From Rhizobium sophorae (lineage in GTDB: Bacteria > Pseudomonadota > Alphaproteobacteria > Rhizobiales > Rhizobiaceae): a stretch of DNA of 64,000 bases. Location: the NCBI RefSeq assembly GCF_013087515.1, contig NZ_JABFCN010000034.1:1-64000 (forward strand). Direction: 5' to 3'. Made by a program: the position numbers and the translations under genes. Below are positions 43,765 to 51,830 of this stretch, piece after piece. Each line of letters opens with the position of its first letter. Position 1 is the first letter of the stretch. The notes below the pieces were generated by a model, which ran no database searches, had not been told where the DNA came from, and saw only the letters and a list, made by a program, of their open reading frames with translations.

Positions 43765-44688
43765 TCAAGATCTGAGGCGCCGGCCGACGAAACGGGCGCC
43801 CCGCCCAACCGCTCTGGCGCTATGGGTGGCTGCCCAGGCGAGCGTACTTTCGTGGGCGTCTCGGCCAGCACCATAGCCGTAGGTCAGCGACGCGCCGCCC
43901 GCGGCAAGTGCGGAGGCAATACCGGGCAGCTGGTAGAAGACGTAAAGGGCGGCAAGGCAGATGGCGCAAAGGGCGACCGGGCGCATCATGACGTCGGTAT
44001 AGCTTTCGACCGCCGTGAAGGTCGTGTCGATACAGCTGATCAACAGTGAACCGATCGCGACGACCAGGACCTGGAGAATGACGAAATTGGCGAGCTGGCC
44101 GATCCAGGATTCGGTAAAGCGACGGGTGGACTGGAACATCGCAAGTGCGACGAAGATCGGGCCGATCGCCAGCACGATGGCGAGCGCCAGCCGGGCATAG
44201 AGCGAAACGATATAGCCGATCGCCGCCACGGTGAAGCTCGCGCCGATGGCCATCATCCCGCCGATGCCGGTGACAATGTCGGCCGGCCAAGTGGCACGCG
44301 CCCAGATTTCGCGCGCGCAATTCTGGCCCTTGTCGAGCAGGCTGTCGAAGGTGGAGGCACTGGGTGCCGTCCCCGAGTTCAGCGCCTGTGAGATCTCGCG
44401 CGGCAGCGTCTCGAAGAAAATGTTGGTAACATAGGTCTGATATTCGCTGGCGTTGCGCACCAGCATGACGATGACCGCAAGCTTCATCGCCCGAAACGCA
44501 AATTCGAGAATGGGCTCCCGGACCGAGCCCCGCAAGACAAGATAGCCATAGAACACGACGTAGAGCGTCAGCGCCGCGGTGAGCGGGCCGCTGATCCAGC
44601 TGGCGATGTTCGAGGTGCCTGACGAGATGAAATTTTCCAGCGGCGACTTGAATTGGCCATCGACGAAGCTGAAGACCTGGTACATCAC
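43765..44688 (-). CDS. virB6: type IV secretion inner-membrane protein VirB6
   Basis: 307 residues with at least five hydrophobic helices and the TrbL/VirB6 pattern: PLTAALTLYVVFYGYLVLRGSV, MLVRNASEYQTYVTNIFF, LYARLALAIVLAIGPIFVALAMFQST, NFVILQVLVVAIGSLLIS. It forms the base of the channel. It starts immediately after eexN. Confidence 0.92.
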   Translation of the reverse strand: MMYQVFSFVDGQFKSPLENFISSGTSNIASWISGPLTAALTLYVVFYGYLVLRGSVREPILEFAFRAMKLAVIVMLVRNASEYQTYVTNIFFETLPREISQALNSGTAPSASTFDSLLDKGQNCAREIWARATWPADIVTGIGGMMAIGASFTVAAIGYIVSLYARLALAIVLAIGPIFVALAMFQSTRRFTESWIGQLANFVILQVLVVAIGSLLISCIDTTFTAVESYTDVMMRPVALCAICLAALYVFYQLPGIASALAAGGASLTYGYGAGRDAHESTLAWAATHSARAVGRGARFVGRRLRS

Positions 44689-44922
44689 TCAGCCTCCTGG
44701 CGATTTACGCGGAAGCTGAAGCCGAACCCTCCAGTCCGCCGCCTCCGCGTTTTGGCAGTTGGGCGTCTGACGCAAGGCGCCGGGGTTGTTGCGGCATTCG
44801 CTTGTGATCTTCGCCAGCAGGGCCTCATCGGCCATGAGCTCGTCGACGGTATAGATCTTGTCCCCCCGACCGAAGCAGCCGGAAAGTGTGAGCATGACGA
44901 TGCCGAGCAGGAGATGTTTCAT
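44689..44922 (-). CDS. eexN: EexN-family entry-exclusion lipoprotein
   Basis: 77 residues. Lipobox LGIVMLTLSGCFGRG (Cys16), then the family pattern YTVDELMADEALLAKITSECRNNPGALRQTPNCQNA with its two conserved cysteines. EexN proteins reduce uptake of a second copy of the same conjugative element. It lies between virB5 and virB6, the usual place, overlapping virB5 by 4 bp. Its presence indicates a conjugation system rather than an effector-secretion system. Confidence 0.88.
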   Translation of the reverse strand: MKHLLLGIVMLTLSGCFGRGDKIYTVDELMADEALLAKITSECRNNPGALRQTPNCQNAEAADWRVRLQLPRKSPGG

Positions 44923-45617
44923 TTGAGCGCCTCTCCCATCGCATCCAGGCGCTTGCGCCAATCCTCGGCCTTGCGCTGGTCGTCGACCTGAACCTGTGCT
45001 TGCTGGACCATCTGCAGAGCCTGCATGCGCAGCACGTCGGTTTGCAGAAACGCGGTTTCGGCCTGCAGCCGTGCCTGAAGATCGGCGATATCCTTGGCAT
45101 CCGCAGCACCCGAGATCTGCTGGCGCAGCTCATCGATACCGGCGATGCGCTTGGTGGCGGCATCGTAGATCTGCTGGCCGAGGCTCATCTGGCCGGCATT
45201 CTGGTTCTGGGCGCGGGCCAATTCCTGCGCATAGAAATCATTGGCGTTGGTGCGATAGGTCGAATTCGCGTCGAGGAATTTCGAGGCGGAGCTACCGAAG
45301 ACACCGGTGCCCGCCCCTTTGAGCAGCCCTTCGATGTCCTTGAAATCCTGCGGCAATGCCTTGCGGATCGACGGATCGTTCAGGAGACCGGCGACATCGG
45401 CCATATTGGTGATCTTGTTCAGCGATGCGTATAGCTGCTGCGCTTGCTGAAGCTGGTGATTGAGCGCGTCGAGCTGGGATTTAAGCTGGGTGATGCTCTC
45501 GATCTGCTTGGCGATCGCCGTCTCATCGATAACAGGAATGCCCTGTGCGAATGCGGTTCCAACAGGCGACAGCATGGCCATCAAGAGTGCACACCTTAAT
45601 CTGACCCTTTCCATCAA
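44919..45617 (-). CDS. virB5: type IV secretion pilus-tip protein VirB5
   Basis: 232 residues, signal peptide (LRCALLMAMLSPVGTAFAQG). Long helical body typical of VirB5/TraC: DETAIAKQIESITQLKSQLDALNHQLQQAQQLYASLNKI and ANDFYAQELARAQNQNAGQ. Minor pilus component that may contact the recipient. Starts at the virB4 stop. Confidence 0.93.
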   Translation of the reverse strand: MMERVRLRCALLMAMLSPVGTAFAQGIPVIDETAIAKQIESITQLKSQLDALNHQLQQAQQLYASLNKITNMADVAGLLNDPSIRKALPQDFKDIEGLLKGAGTGVFGSSASKFLDANSTYRTNANDFYAQELARAQNQNAGQMSLGQQIYDAATKRIAGIDELRQQISGAADAKDIADLQARLQAETAFLQTDVLRMQALQMVQQAQVQVDDQRKAEDWRKRLDAMGEALK

Positions 45618-47980
45618 TCCGTTCTCCTTCTTTGCTGAAACACCGGCAGCCAGTCTTCGAGACGGTCGCCGACCTCCGCCCGGATCGCCTCGGCGCGTTC
45701 GACGTTCGCCGTTCGACCGGACAGGATGTCGAGTTCGTTATCGAAACCCCTGAGGTTCAGTTCGGCGACGACACTGTTGTGCCCCTGCTTGACGATGAAG
45801 CGTCGGCTCTCGACCGAAAGCTCGCGGGAGAGAAGTTCGAACTCGCGCTCCGTCAGTTTGAACCCGTCGACGTAATCGGCATGGTCGCCGCGCGGATTGG
45901 GAAGGAAGATCTGCGTCGGGCACTGCTCGATGATCGTGTGGGCGATCGGCGAGGCGATCGCGTCGCGCGGACTTTGGGTCGCAAACAACATCAGCCCGTT
46001 CTGTTTGCGGATCGTCTTCAGCTTGTTCTGCGCGAGGTCGCGAAAGCCTTCGTCCTGCAAGGCCTTCCAGAACTCGTCGATCACGATGATGATGCGCCGC
46101 CCGTCGATCAACTGCTCGATGCGAAAGAACAGGTAGGCCATCAACGGGGTGCGGATTTCCTCATTGTCGAGGAAGTCGGTCATGTCGTATCCGATCAACT
46201 TGGCGCCGATCCCGATGTCGTCGGTCCCGTTGTCGAACACCCAGCCGAGCGACCCTCCCCTCTCCCAGCGCCTGAGCCGCGATGCGATGCCTTCGGGGTC
46301 GGTATTGTTGAGGAAGGTGCGCAGGGCGCCGATCGAGCGTCTTTCGACCGGCAGATCCGCCAGGCCATCGATTGCCGAGGCGATGTCGCGCAGCTCCAAG
46401 ACCGTCAGTTCGCGCTTTGGCGATCCGACCAGCTGGCCGACCCAGCGGGCGAGGAACACCTTGTTCTCCGGGGTGAGTTCAAGTGCCTTCAACGGCGCGC
46501 AACCGGTGGCGACACCGTTTCGAAGCGGCAGGTAAGTCCCGCCCGCGGCACGGACGAACAGGTCGGCTCCGCGATCCTTGTCGAAGAAGACCATGTGGGG
46601 ATCATGCTTTTCGAGCTGGGAGAGCATGAAGTTGAGGAACACCGTCTTGCCGGTGCCCGACGGGCCGCAGACGAAGGTGTTGCCAAGGTCGCTATGGTGG
46701 AAATTGAAATAGAAGGGCGAGCCGGAGGCTGTCTTCAGCATGGCGACGGCCGGTCCCCATTCATTGCCGTCCTTCTTGCCTGCGGGATAGGAATGATAGG
46801 GGGCGAGCGCCGCGAAATTTCGCGAGGTGATCGCGCCCGATCTTGCACGATAGCGGAAATTGCCCGGCACCTGCCCCCACCAGGCCGCTTCGAGCCCAAG
46901 ATCCTCGCGGGCGACGACCGCGCCGCCGTTGGTGACGTAGGCCCGTGCTTTCGCCATATGATCAGTCAGTTCCTTCACCGAAGGCGCAAAGACCGACAGC
47001 GCCAGATGGTGCTCTCCAAGCACAAAGCGGTTCGATTCCAGGTCGTCCATGGCATCGCCGAGTTCTTCGATCTGCGACGCTGCCTTGTCGCCGGCGCTCA
47101 CCATCTGGTTCTGTTTTCGCCCCATGATCGTGCGCGCATCGGCTTTCGAGACGAAGGCGAAAGACTGCGTCAGGATGAGTTCGAACGGCGCCGTCAGGAT
47201 GCCGTCGAGCATGCCGCTGCGGGTCGTCGCCGGATATTCCTTGAACCCGAATATGCCGGCATAGCGGCTTTCGGCCTCATGACGGATCTCGATGGTCTCG
47301 CGCCCAAAGATCACCCGATCCGAATAGATCGCCGAGGATATCCTGCCCTCGGTCAGCGGAACGCGCTCCCGCCGGCCGCCGACGATCTGATGCAGAACCT
47401 CGCTCGGTTCGGAGAAGACGATGTCGTCCTGCTCGTAGAGGGAGAGCACCCGAGGCTCGAAGCGTTTCAGCCCGGCGGTCACGTCCGACACTTTGTCCTG
47501 CAGGTGCTTCAGGGCAACCTCGTCGACTTCGACGCCGGTCCGGCGCGCCCTGCGCAGGCGCGAAAGAAGGTTGGCTGCTTTTTCGGCGGGATCGCGGCCC
47601 GGATGCCAGACAAGCGAGAGGTACAGATCGTTTCGAAACAGATCCTCTCCGATCATGCGTTCGCGGTATCTTGCATTCAGCCCCTGCGAAAAACGATTGG
47701 CGAACTCTCCGTCCGGATAGTCGTTGTCGCGGCGGCGAATGACATGTGTCCAGAGCGCCAGGCGCTCATCGGCGATGTTGCGATAGAGCGTATTGAGGTC
47801 GCGGTGCAGACTGTTGAGATCCAGGACATCGGCGGTCTCGAAGGATATGCCATCGAGCGCGAGCATCACCATCAGCGCCCTGGATTCGAGCGCAATCGTT
47901 GTCTCATCAACATGGCGGACGTGCGGAATGAAGGTTTCCGGCCCGAGTTCACGCGAGCGAAGCGTTGCGATGCTAGGCAA
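45614..47980 (-). CDS. virB4: type IV secretion ATPase VirB4
   Basis: 788 residues. The largest ATPase of the system. Walker A FVCGPSGTGKTVFLNFMLSQ (about 440-459), Walker B RIIIVIDEFWKALQDEGFRD, the C-terminal LMLFATQSPRDAIASPIAHTIIEQCPTQIFLPNP segment. The N-terminal half (CagE-like) binds pilin and VirB3. Overlaps virB3 by 8 bp. Complete. Confidence 0.97.
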   Translation of the reverse strand: MPSIATLRSRELGPETFIPHVRHVDETTIALESRALMVMLALDGISFETADVLDLNSLHRDLNTLYRNIADERLALWTHVIRRRDNDYPDGEFANRFSQGLNARYRERMIGEDLFRNDLYLSLVWHPGRDPAEKAANLLSRLRRARRTGVEVDEVALKHLQDKVSDVTAGLKRFEPRVLSLYEQDDIVFSEPSEVLHQIVGGRRERVPLTEGRISSAIYSDRVIFGRETIEIRHEAESRYAGIFGFKEYPATTRSGMLDGILTAPFELILTQSFAFVSKADARTIMGRKQNQMVSAGDKAASQIEELGDAMDDLESNRFVLGEHHLALSVFAPSVKELTDHMAKARAYVTNGGAVVAREDLGLEAAWWGQVPGNFRYRARSGAITSRNFAALAPYHSYPAGKKDGNEWGPAVAMLKTASGSPFYFNFHHSDLGNTFVCGPSGTGKTVFLNFMLSQLEKHDPHMVFFDKDRGADLFVRAAGGTYLPLRNGVATGCAPLKALELTPENKVFLARWVGQLVGSPKRELTVLELRDIASAIDGLADLPVERRSIGALRTFLNNTDPEGIASRLRRWERGGSLGWVFDNGTDDIGIGAKLIGYDMTDFLDNEEIRTPLMAYLFFRIEQLIDGRRIIIVIDEFWKALQDEGFRDLAQNKLKTIRKQNGLMLFATQSPRDAIASPIAHTIIEQCPTQIFLPNPRGDHADYVDGFKLTEREFELLSRELSVESRRFIVKQGHNSVVAELNLRGFDNELDILSGRTANVERAEAIRAEVGDRLEDWLPVFQQRRRTD

Positions 47981-48308
47981 GGCTCAAATCCCTTTCGTCA
48001 TAACACCGGATGAGCGCCAGGGGTGAGAGCGTGGCGCCACCCCAATAGGCCGCGTTGCGCGACCGGCCGCGCGTCTCGATCCAGGAGATCAGGATCCGGA
48101 ACATGTTGTGGTCGTGCTTGACGAGCGTCCGGAATATGAACTGGAACACCACGCCGACAAGCGCGTAGGCAATTGATCCCGCGGTGATGTAGAGGATCGT
48201 CGTCAGCATGACGTTCACGCCCATCGCCTCCATCGTCACGCCGGCGACCATCGCCGGGCGGGTGCAGGCAAGGAACAGGATATCCTCCTCGATCGCGGCG
48301 GTCGGCAT
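47973..48308 (-). CDS. virB3: type IV secretion protein VirB3
   Basis: 111 residues. Typical VirB3 start (EEDILFLACTRPAMVAGVTMEAM) followed by two hydrophobic helices (VMLTTILYITAGSIAYALVGVVFQFIF) and the DHNMFRILISWIETRG segment. Inner-membrane partner of VirB4, whose gene follows with a small overlap. Confidence 0.93.
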   Translation of the reverse strand: MPTAAIEEDILFLACTRPAMVAGVTMEAMGVNVMLTTILYITAGSIAYALVGVVFQFIFRTLVKHDHNMFRILISWIETRGRSRNAAYWGGATLSPLALIRCYDERDLSLA

Positions 48309-48313
48309 GATGA

Positions 48314-48613
48314 TCAGCTTCCGACGATCGTATTGACGAGTTCCGTCGCGCCGAAAATCCCGCCGATGCCGATGATCCAGAAGCCGGCGCGGCGCAGATC
48401 CATGTAGCCGAACATCCAGGCGATGCAGATGATGATGACGGCGATCACTGCGAGCAGTCGGGCGATGTTGCCGGTTAGCATGTCGACGATGTTCTGCAGG
48501 ACGGTTTCGACGCCGGCTGCTTGGGCGAAGGCCGGCTCCACCAGGCAGACAACGATGGCTGCTGCCATCAGGAGAGAGGCCGCGACAGGGCGAAGGTTTG
48601 CTTTCGAGATCAT
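48314..48613 (-). CDS. virB2: type IV secretion pilin VirB2
   Basis: 99 residues: long signal peptide ending AFA before QAAGVETV, then two hydrophobic helices (IARLLAVIAVIIICIAWMFGYMDL and AGFWIIGIGGIFGATELVNTIV). Propilin of the conjugative pilus. Start overlaps virB1 stop by 4 bp. Confidence 0.93.
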   Translation of the reverse strand: MISKANLRPVAASLLMAAAIVVCLVEPAFAQAAGVETVLQNIVDMLTGNIARLLAVIAVIIICIAWMFGYMDLRRAGFWIIGIGGIFGATELVNTIVGS

Positions 48614-49272
48614 TCACTATGCTCCGATTGATCATTCTGAAACACGAGAACCTGGGATGACCGCCGGGCGCCGAAGACGTCCCATGATGCGGCTTCACCG
48701 GATTGGGAAAGGAATCGTTCGGGCGGGGATGTCTCCCGGCTGACTGGCCGATCCGCGCGAGGGGCTTTTTCATGCGGCTCGGCGATAGCGAGAGAGGTCA
48801 GGTCGGAAGGCAGGTGGACCATTTCCTGGCGGACCTGCTCGTCATATTTGATCATTTCGCCAACAGACGGATCGTCACGCCCGTAATAGGACTGAAGCAT
48901 CACCTTTTCGGCCTGCTTCGCATCGGCGCCGGCGCGCAAGGCCAGGCGATAATAGCCGTCGAGCAAGGTGGCCGTCGCCTTGAGGTTCAGGCAGGGATCG
49001 AACGCATCCGAAATCGAAAGCTTGAGTCTGCGCAACTCCGCCTCGCCAATGCCGCCGAGGCCGATCTGGATGTCCTGCCGATCGGCAACGAGGGAGGTCG
49101 CGAGTTCAATTGCCTCCGCCTTTGATACGGGTTGGCGCTCAAGCGGTGGGCCGCTGTTGATACGAATGGCGAAGGGTTTGAAGCCGCTCTCGAGACTGAT
49201 GACGGCGGCCAGCGTCCTGACGTCCACCACGGGCGCGCAGTTCTGGGCGAGATCCACGAACGTGACGGCCAT
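48610..49272 (-). CDS. virB1: type IV secretion lytic transglycosylase VirB1
   Basis: 220 residues. SLT-type domain with catalytic Glu28 in AAVISLESGFKPFAIRINSG, then GLGGIGEAELRRLKLSISDAFDPCLNLKATATLLDGYY and a proline/charge-rich tail. It opens peptidoglycan for channel assembly. No obvious signal peptide from this start. Begins 3 bp after the preceding secreted-protein gene. Confidence 0.92.
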   Translation of the reverse strand: MAVTFVDLAQNCAPVVDVRTLAAVISLESGFKPFAIRINSGPPLERQPVSKAEAIELATSLVADRQDIQIGLGGIGEAELRRLKLSISDAFDPCLNLKATATLLDGYYRLALRAGADAKQAEKVMLQSYYGRDDPSVGEMIKYDEQVRQEMVHLPSDLTSLAIAEPHEKAPRADRPVSRETSPPERFLSQSGEAASWDVFGARRSSQVLVFQNDQSEHSE

Positions 49273-49275
49273 CGA

Positions 49276-49815
49276 TCAGTACCATACCCGCTGCGTCGCT
49301 GCCCCGTCGATCGTGACGTCGACATAATGCGGCTGCGATCTGACGTTCGGGCGGGCCGTCGAGTAGCCCATGCATTGACGCCGTCCATCCAGCAGTTGCC
49401 ATCGCGGGGACAGAACCGAGCCGTTGCTGAAATTATACCCGTCCCCGACATGAGGGCAAAATGCATCGCTCACGGGCTGGAGGGCTGTCGACACGCAGGT
49501 TCCTTCTTGCCCGCGCGGACCATAATTGCTTTCCAGCCGGTACCCGGTTTCGCAGTAATACGGCTCATAGCCCGGACGCGAACTGTGGAAAGTGGCGCCG
49601 CTGCATGTCGGGAACGAATGCCCCTCGGCAAGCTCGCGCCAGAGCTTCTCGATCGGCGGCCGGCATTCTGCAAATTGCGTCGGGCCTCCGGGGTTGGAGA
49701 GGCATAGGATAACCTCGCAACCCCAGTCATTTGCTAGCGCCCTGCCAGGTGAAGTAAGGTAAGGTGGCAATATGCAGCAGACAGCCACGACTGAGTTTAG
49801 CAGAAGGTTTTTCAT
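49276..49815 (-). CDS. secreted cysteine-rich T4SS-associated protein
   Basis: 179 residues. Signal peptide (LLLNSVVAVCCILPPYLTSPGRALA) followed by DWGCEVILCLSNPGGPTQFAECRPPIEKLW, a motif I recall from exported proteins encoded at the head of rhizobial and related virB/trb operons. Many cysteines suggest disulfides. C-terminus ends in VDVTIDGAATQRVWY. Role unknown; perhaps a mating-pair accessory. First gene of the virB operon. Confidence 0.75.
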   Translation of the reverse strand: MKNLLLNSVVAVCCILPPYLTSPGRALANDWGCEVILCLSNPGGPTQFAECRPPIEKLWRELAEGHSFPTCSGATFHSSRPGYEPYYCETGYRLESNYGPRGQEGTCVSTALQPVSDAFCPHVGDGYNFSNGSVLSPRWQLLDGRRQCMGYSTARPNVRSQPHYVDVTIDGAATQRVWY

Positions 49816-49906
49816 GAAGACGACCCTCCAAAGGACATCCCATTGCGGAAGAGGTGGTTTGCCCGTAGAGCAACTTATACCGATTTATATAACACAGTAA
49901 AATAAC
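49816..49906. promoter_or_regulatory. divergent promoter of virB operon and its regulator
   Basis: 91 bp between the virB operon and the winged-helix gene, with the AT-rich attataccgatttatataac block around 49874-49893 in a GC-rich context. The palindromic ttatataa could be an operator or promoter core for the leftward operon. Confidence 0.5.
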
Positions 49907-50260
49907 ATGACAAGAGCACTCACGACCCAATGGCGGAATCTGGCTTTCTCAGGTCTCATCCTGCATGAGATCCTCGATCATCCCCTCGACGACGAGACGC
50001 CTCAAGCAAGGCTGAAGCAGGTCGGTATGATGACGATCCTCTACAGCATGAACCAGGCGCATCAAAATCTAACTCTTTCCAGTATCATGGAAATTACGGC
50101 TCTGACGCGCAGTGGCGTCAAGGAGACGGTCGATCTCTTGGTCAAACGGGGGATGTTGGATGAGAGGATTGTCAAGAATTCGATGGGGCGTGGAACGGCG
50201 CGCCAGTTCGAGATTTCGGAGGAGCTTCTAGAGAAGCTGAGCTCGTTCGGAGCTGCGTGA
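49907..50260 (+). CDS. MarR-like winged-helix regulator divergent from virB operon
   Basis: 117 residues. C-terminal two thirds fit a MarR/ROK-type winged helix: QNLTLSSIMEITALTRSGVKETVDLLVKRGMLDERIV (about 58-95) with the wing GRGTARQFEIS. Such genes divergent from rhizobial virB-type conjugation operons are probable repressors of transfer. ATG is preceded by AAAATAAC only, so translation may be weak. Confidence 0.75.
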   Translation: MTRALTTQWRNLAFSGLILHEILDHPLDDETPQARLKQVGMMTILYSMNQAHQNLTLSSIMEITALTRSGVKETVDLLVKRGMLDERIVKNSMGRGTARQFEISEELLEKLSSFGAA

Positions 50261-50347
50261 CCAAGGAATTAAAGCGACGAATTTCCCGAGTCGTTGAATT
50301 GCAATAAACGGCCCCCGCAAGCCCGTCAGAGACCATGATATGCGGCA

Positions 50348-51016
50348 TCAATGGTCGTGGTAGTCAAGAACGTAACCCGCCCCATAAACGGTGCGAATCC
50401 TCAAATTGCGGAGTCCTGCAAACGCTTTTCGGAGCCGGCCGATATGCACGTCAACCGTCCGGCTTTCCACTGTGTGCGGATCGGGCCAAACCGCCTCAAT
50501 GAGTTGCTCGCGGGAACTGATCTGACCCTGCCTTTCTAATAGAAATCTAAGAATTTTCACCTCCATAGGCGCGAGCGTTATTGTCTTGCCTGAAACCACG
50601 ACGGCGTGCCGCGCGAAGACAACCTCGACGGGAGCAAAATTTGGCAAAGTCGAAGCCTCCCACCGCGGGCTTATGCCGTGGAGAAAGGCGAGAAGCTTTG
50701 AAGGCGACAAAGGGCGCGTGATGCCTTCGTCGAGCCCGGCCTTGATCAATTGCAGGTGCTGTGCACGTGTGTCCTCGCTGACAAGTGCACCTACCGGAAG
50801 CCCTGAATCCTTCAAAAGCGCAAATAAGGGCGCAACATCACTCGGCCAGCCTGCACAATCCAAGACGACAGCGGAAAGCTCTGCTGATGCGCAAGCGTCC
50901 ACGACATCGTCGTCATTTGCAGCAAGACGAGTCTCGAAACCCTCACCACGCAGAATGTGCGCGAGGAGCAGATAAAGCTCGGCGTCCTGCGAGCAAACCA
51001 GAATGATCGGAGCCAT
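50348..51016 (-). CDS. orphan OmpR/PhoB-like response regulator with degenerate receiver
   Basis: 222 residues. N-terminal receiver-like domain: acidic CSQDAE at 8-13, possible phospho-Asp53 in VVLDCAG, but Arg101 (GITRPLSP) replaces the conserved Lys, so standard phosphorylation switching is doubtful. C-terminal winged helix: TLAPMEVKILRFLLERQGQISSREQLIEAVW and VESRTVDVHIGRLRKAF ... VYGAGYVL. No histidine kinase nearby. It is the last gene of the aminotransferase-ThDP-SDR operon, 37 bp after the SDR, and is a paralogue of the regulator at 61310. It probably controls this cluster. Confidence 0.85.
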   Translation of the reverse strand: MAPIILVCSQDAELYLLLAHILRGEGFETRLAANDDDVVDACASAELSAVVLDCAGWPSDVAPLFALLKDSGLPVGALVSEDTRAQHLQLIKAGLDEGITRPLSPSKLLAFLHGISPRWEASTLPNFAPVEVVFARHAVVVSGKTITLAPMEVKILRFLLERQGQISSREQLIEAVWPDPHTVESRTVDVHIGRLRKAFAGLRNLRIRTVYGAGYVLDYHDH

Positions 51017-51053
51017 GTTTATCGCCCTTTCCCCCCGTGACGAAACGGCAAGC

Positions 51054-51830
51054 TCAGCTCGGCGCGAACTCGCCACCGTTGACATCTATGATGGCTCCAT
51101 TGACGAACCCGGCATCCTCCGATGCCAGGAACGCGATCGCCGCGGCGACGTCGTCCGGAGCACCGAGCCTGCCGGCTGGAATACGGGCGAGCGCGTCGAT
51201 GTTGGTCTTGCTTTGCGGGGAGCCTGTCAGTGGCGTCAGGATGCGACCTGGCGCCACGACATTCGATGTTACGCCGTAGGGACCATATTGAGAGACCAGC
51301 ACGCGGGACAATCCTGAAAGTGCAGCTTTGGACGTCGCATAGCTCGCGCCCGCGATCCGTGGTCTCGTCCGGCCGGCAAGAGATCCAACGAATATAACGC
51401 GCCCATAACCGTTTTCCTTCATGGCAGGCAGAACGGCCCGGCAGCACAACATCGTCCCTGTCAGGTTGACGGCGAGCACGTCGTTCCACTCTTCAAGGGT
51501 AAGGTCGGCGACGTGACGAGGGCCGTCGGGACCTTTCGGCGAGATCCCCGCGTTGCAGACGAGGATCCCAGGTGCGCCAAAGACACGGGCGACTTCGCCG
51601 AAAAACGAATCGACTGCCACCGGTTCGCAGAGATCAACCTTTCTCGCAAGCGAGCGCTCTGGTCCAAATGCCTCGGCGAGCGCGGCGCCCGCGGCCATGA
51701 CGCTTGCTTCGCCATGGCTGAAGACGGCAACCCGATGACCGGCCCTGAGCAGACGAAACGCAGTGGCAAGACCGATCCCGGTCGTGCCACCGCTGACCAC
51801 CGCAACACGTGAGATGCAACCACGGCTCAT
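51054..51830 (-). CDS. short-chain dehydrogenase/reductase
   Basis: 258 residues, classical SDR. Cofactor motif SGGTTGIGLATAFRLL (TGXXXGXG, about 12-27), CNAGIS, catalytic Ser in FVGSLAG, Tyr-XXX-Lys as YATSKAALSG, and PG at VAPGRILTP. Arg/Ser after the second strand (FSHGE) leans to NADP. It overlaps the ThDP gene by 4 bp. It probably reduces a ketone made by the preceding enzymes, or oxidises the alcohol. Confidence 0.9.
   Translation of the reverse strand: MSRGCISRVAVVSGGTTGIGLATAFRLLRAGHRVAVFSHGEASVMAAGAALAEAFGPERSLARKVDLCEPVAVDSFFGEVARVFGAPGILVCNAGISPKGPDGPRHVADLTLEEWNDVLAVNLTGTMLCCRAVLPAMKENGYGRVIFVGSLAGRTRPRIAGASYATSKAALSGLSRVLVSQYGPYGVTSNVVAPGRILTPLTGSPQSKTNIDALARIPAGRLGAPDDVAAAIAFLASEDAGFVNGAIIDVNGGEFAPS

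Noticed and set aside
45632..48013. 793-codon plus-strand frame opposite virB4
   Set aside because: Mirror of virB4 codon bias; no ribosome site or domain, and virB4 is certain.
36300..50300. Attachment-site repeats or integrase marking a mobile island
   Set aside because: No integrase gene in the window and no matching direct repeats found at the visible edges; borders may lie outside the window.
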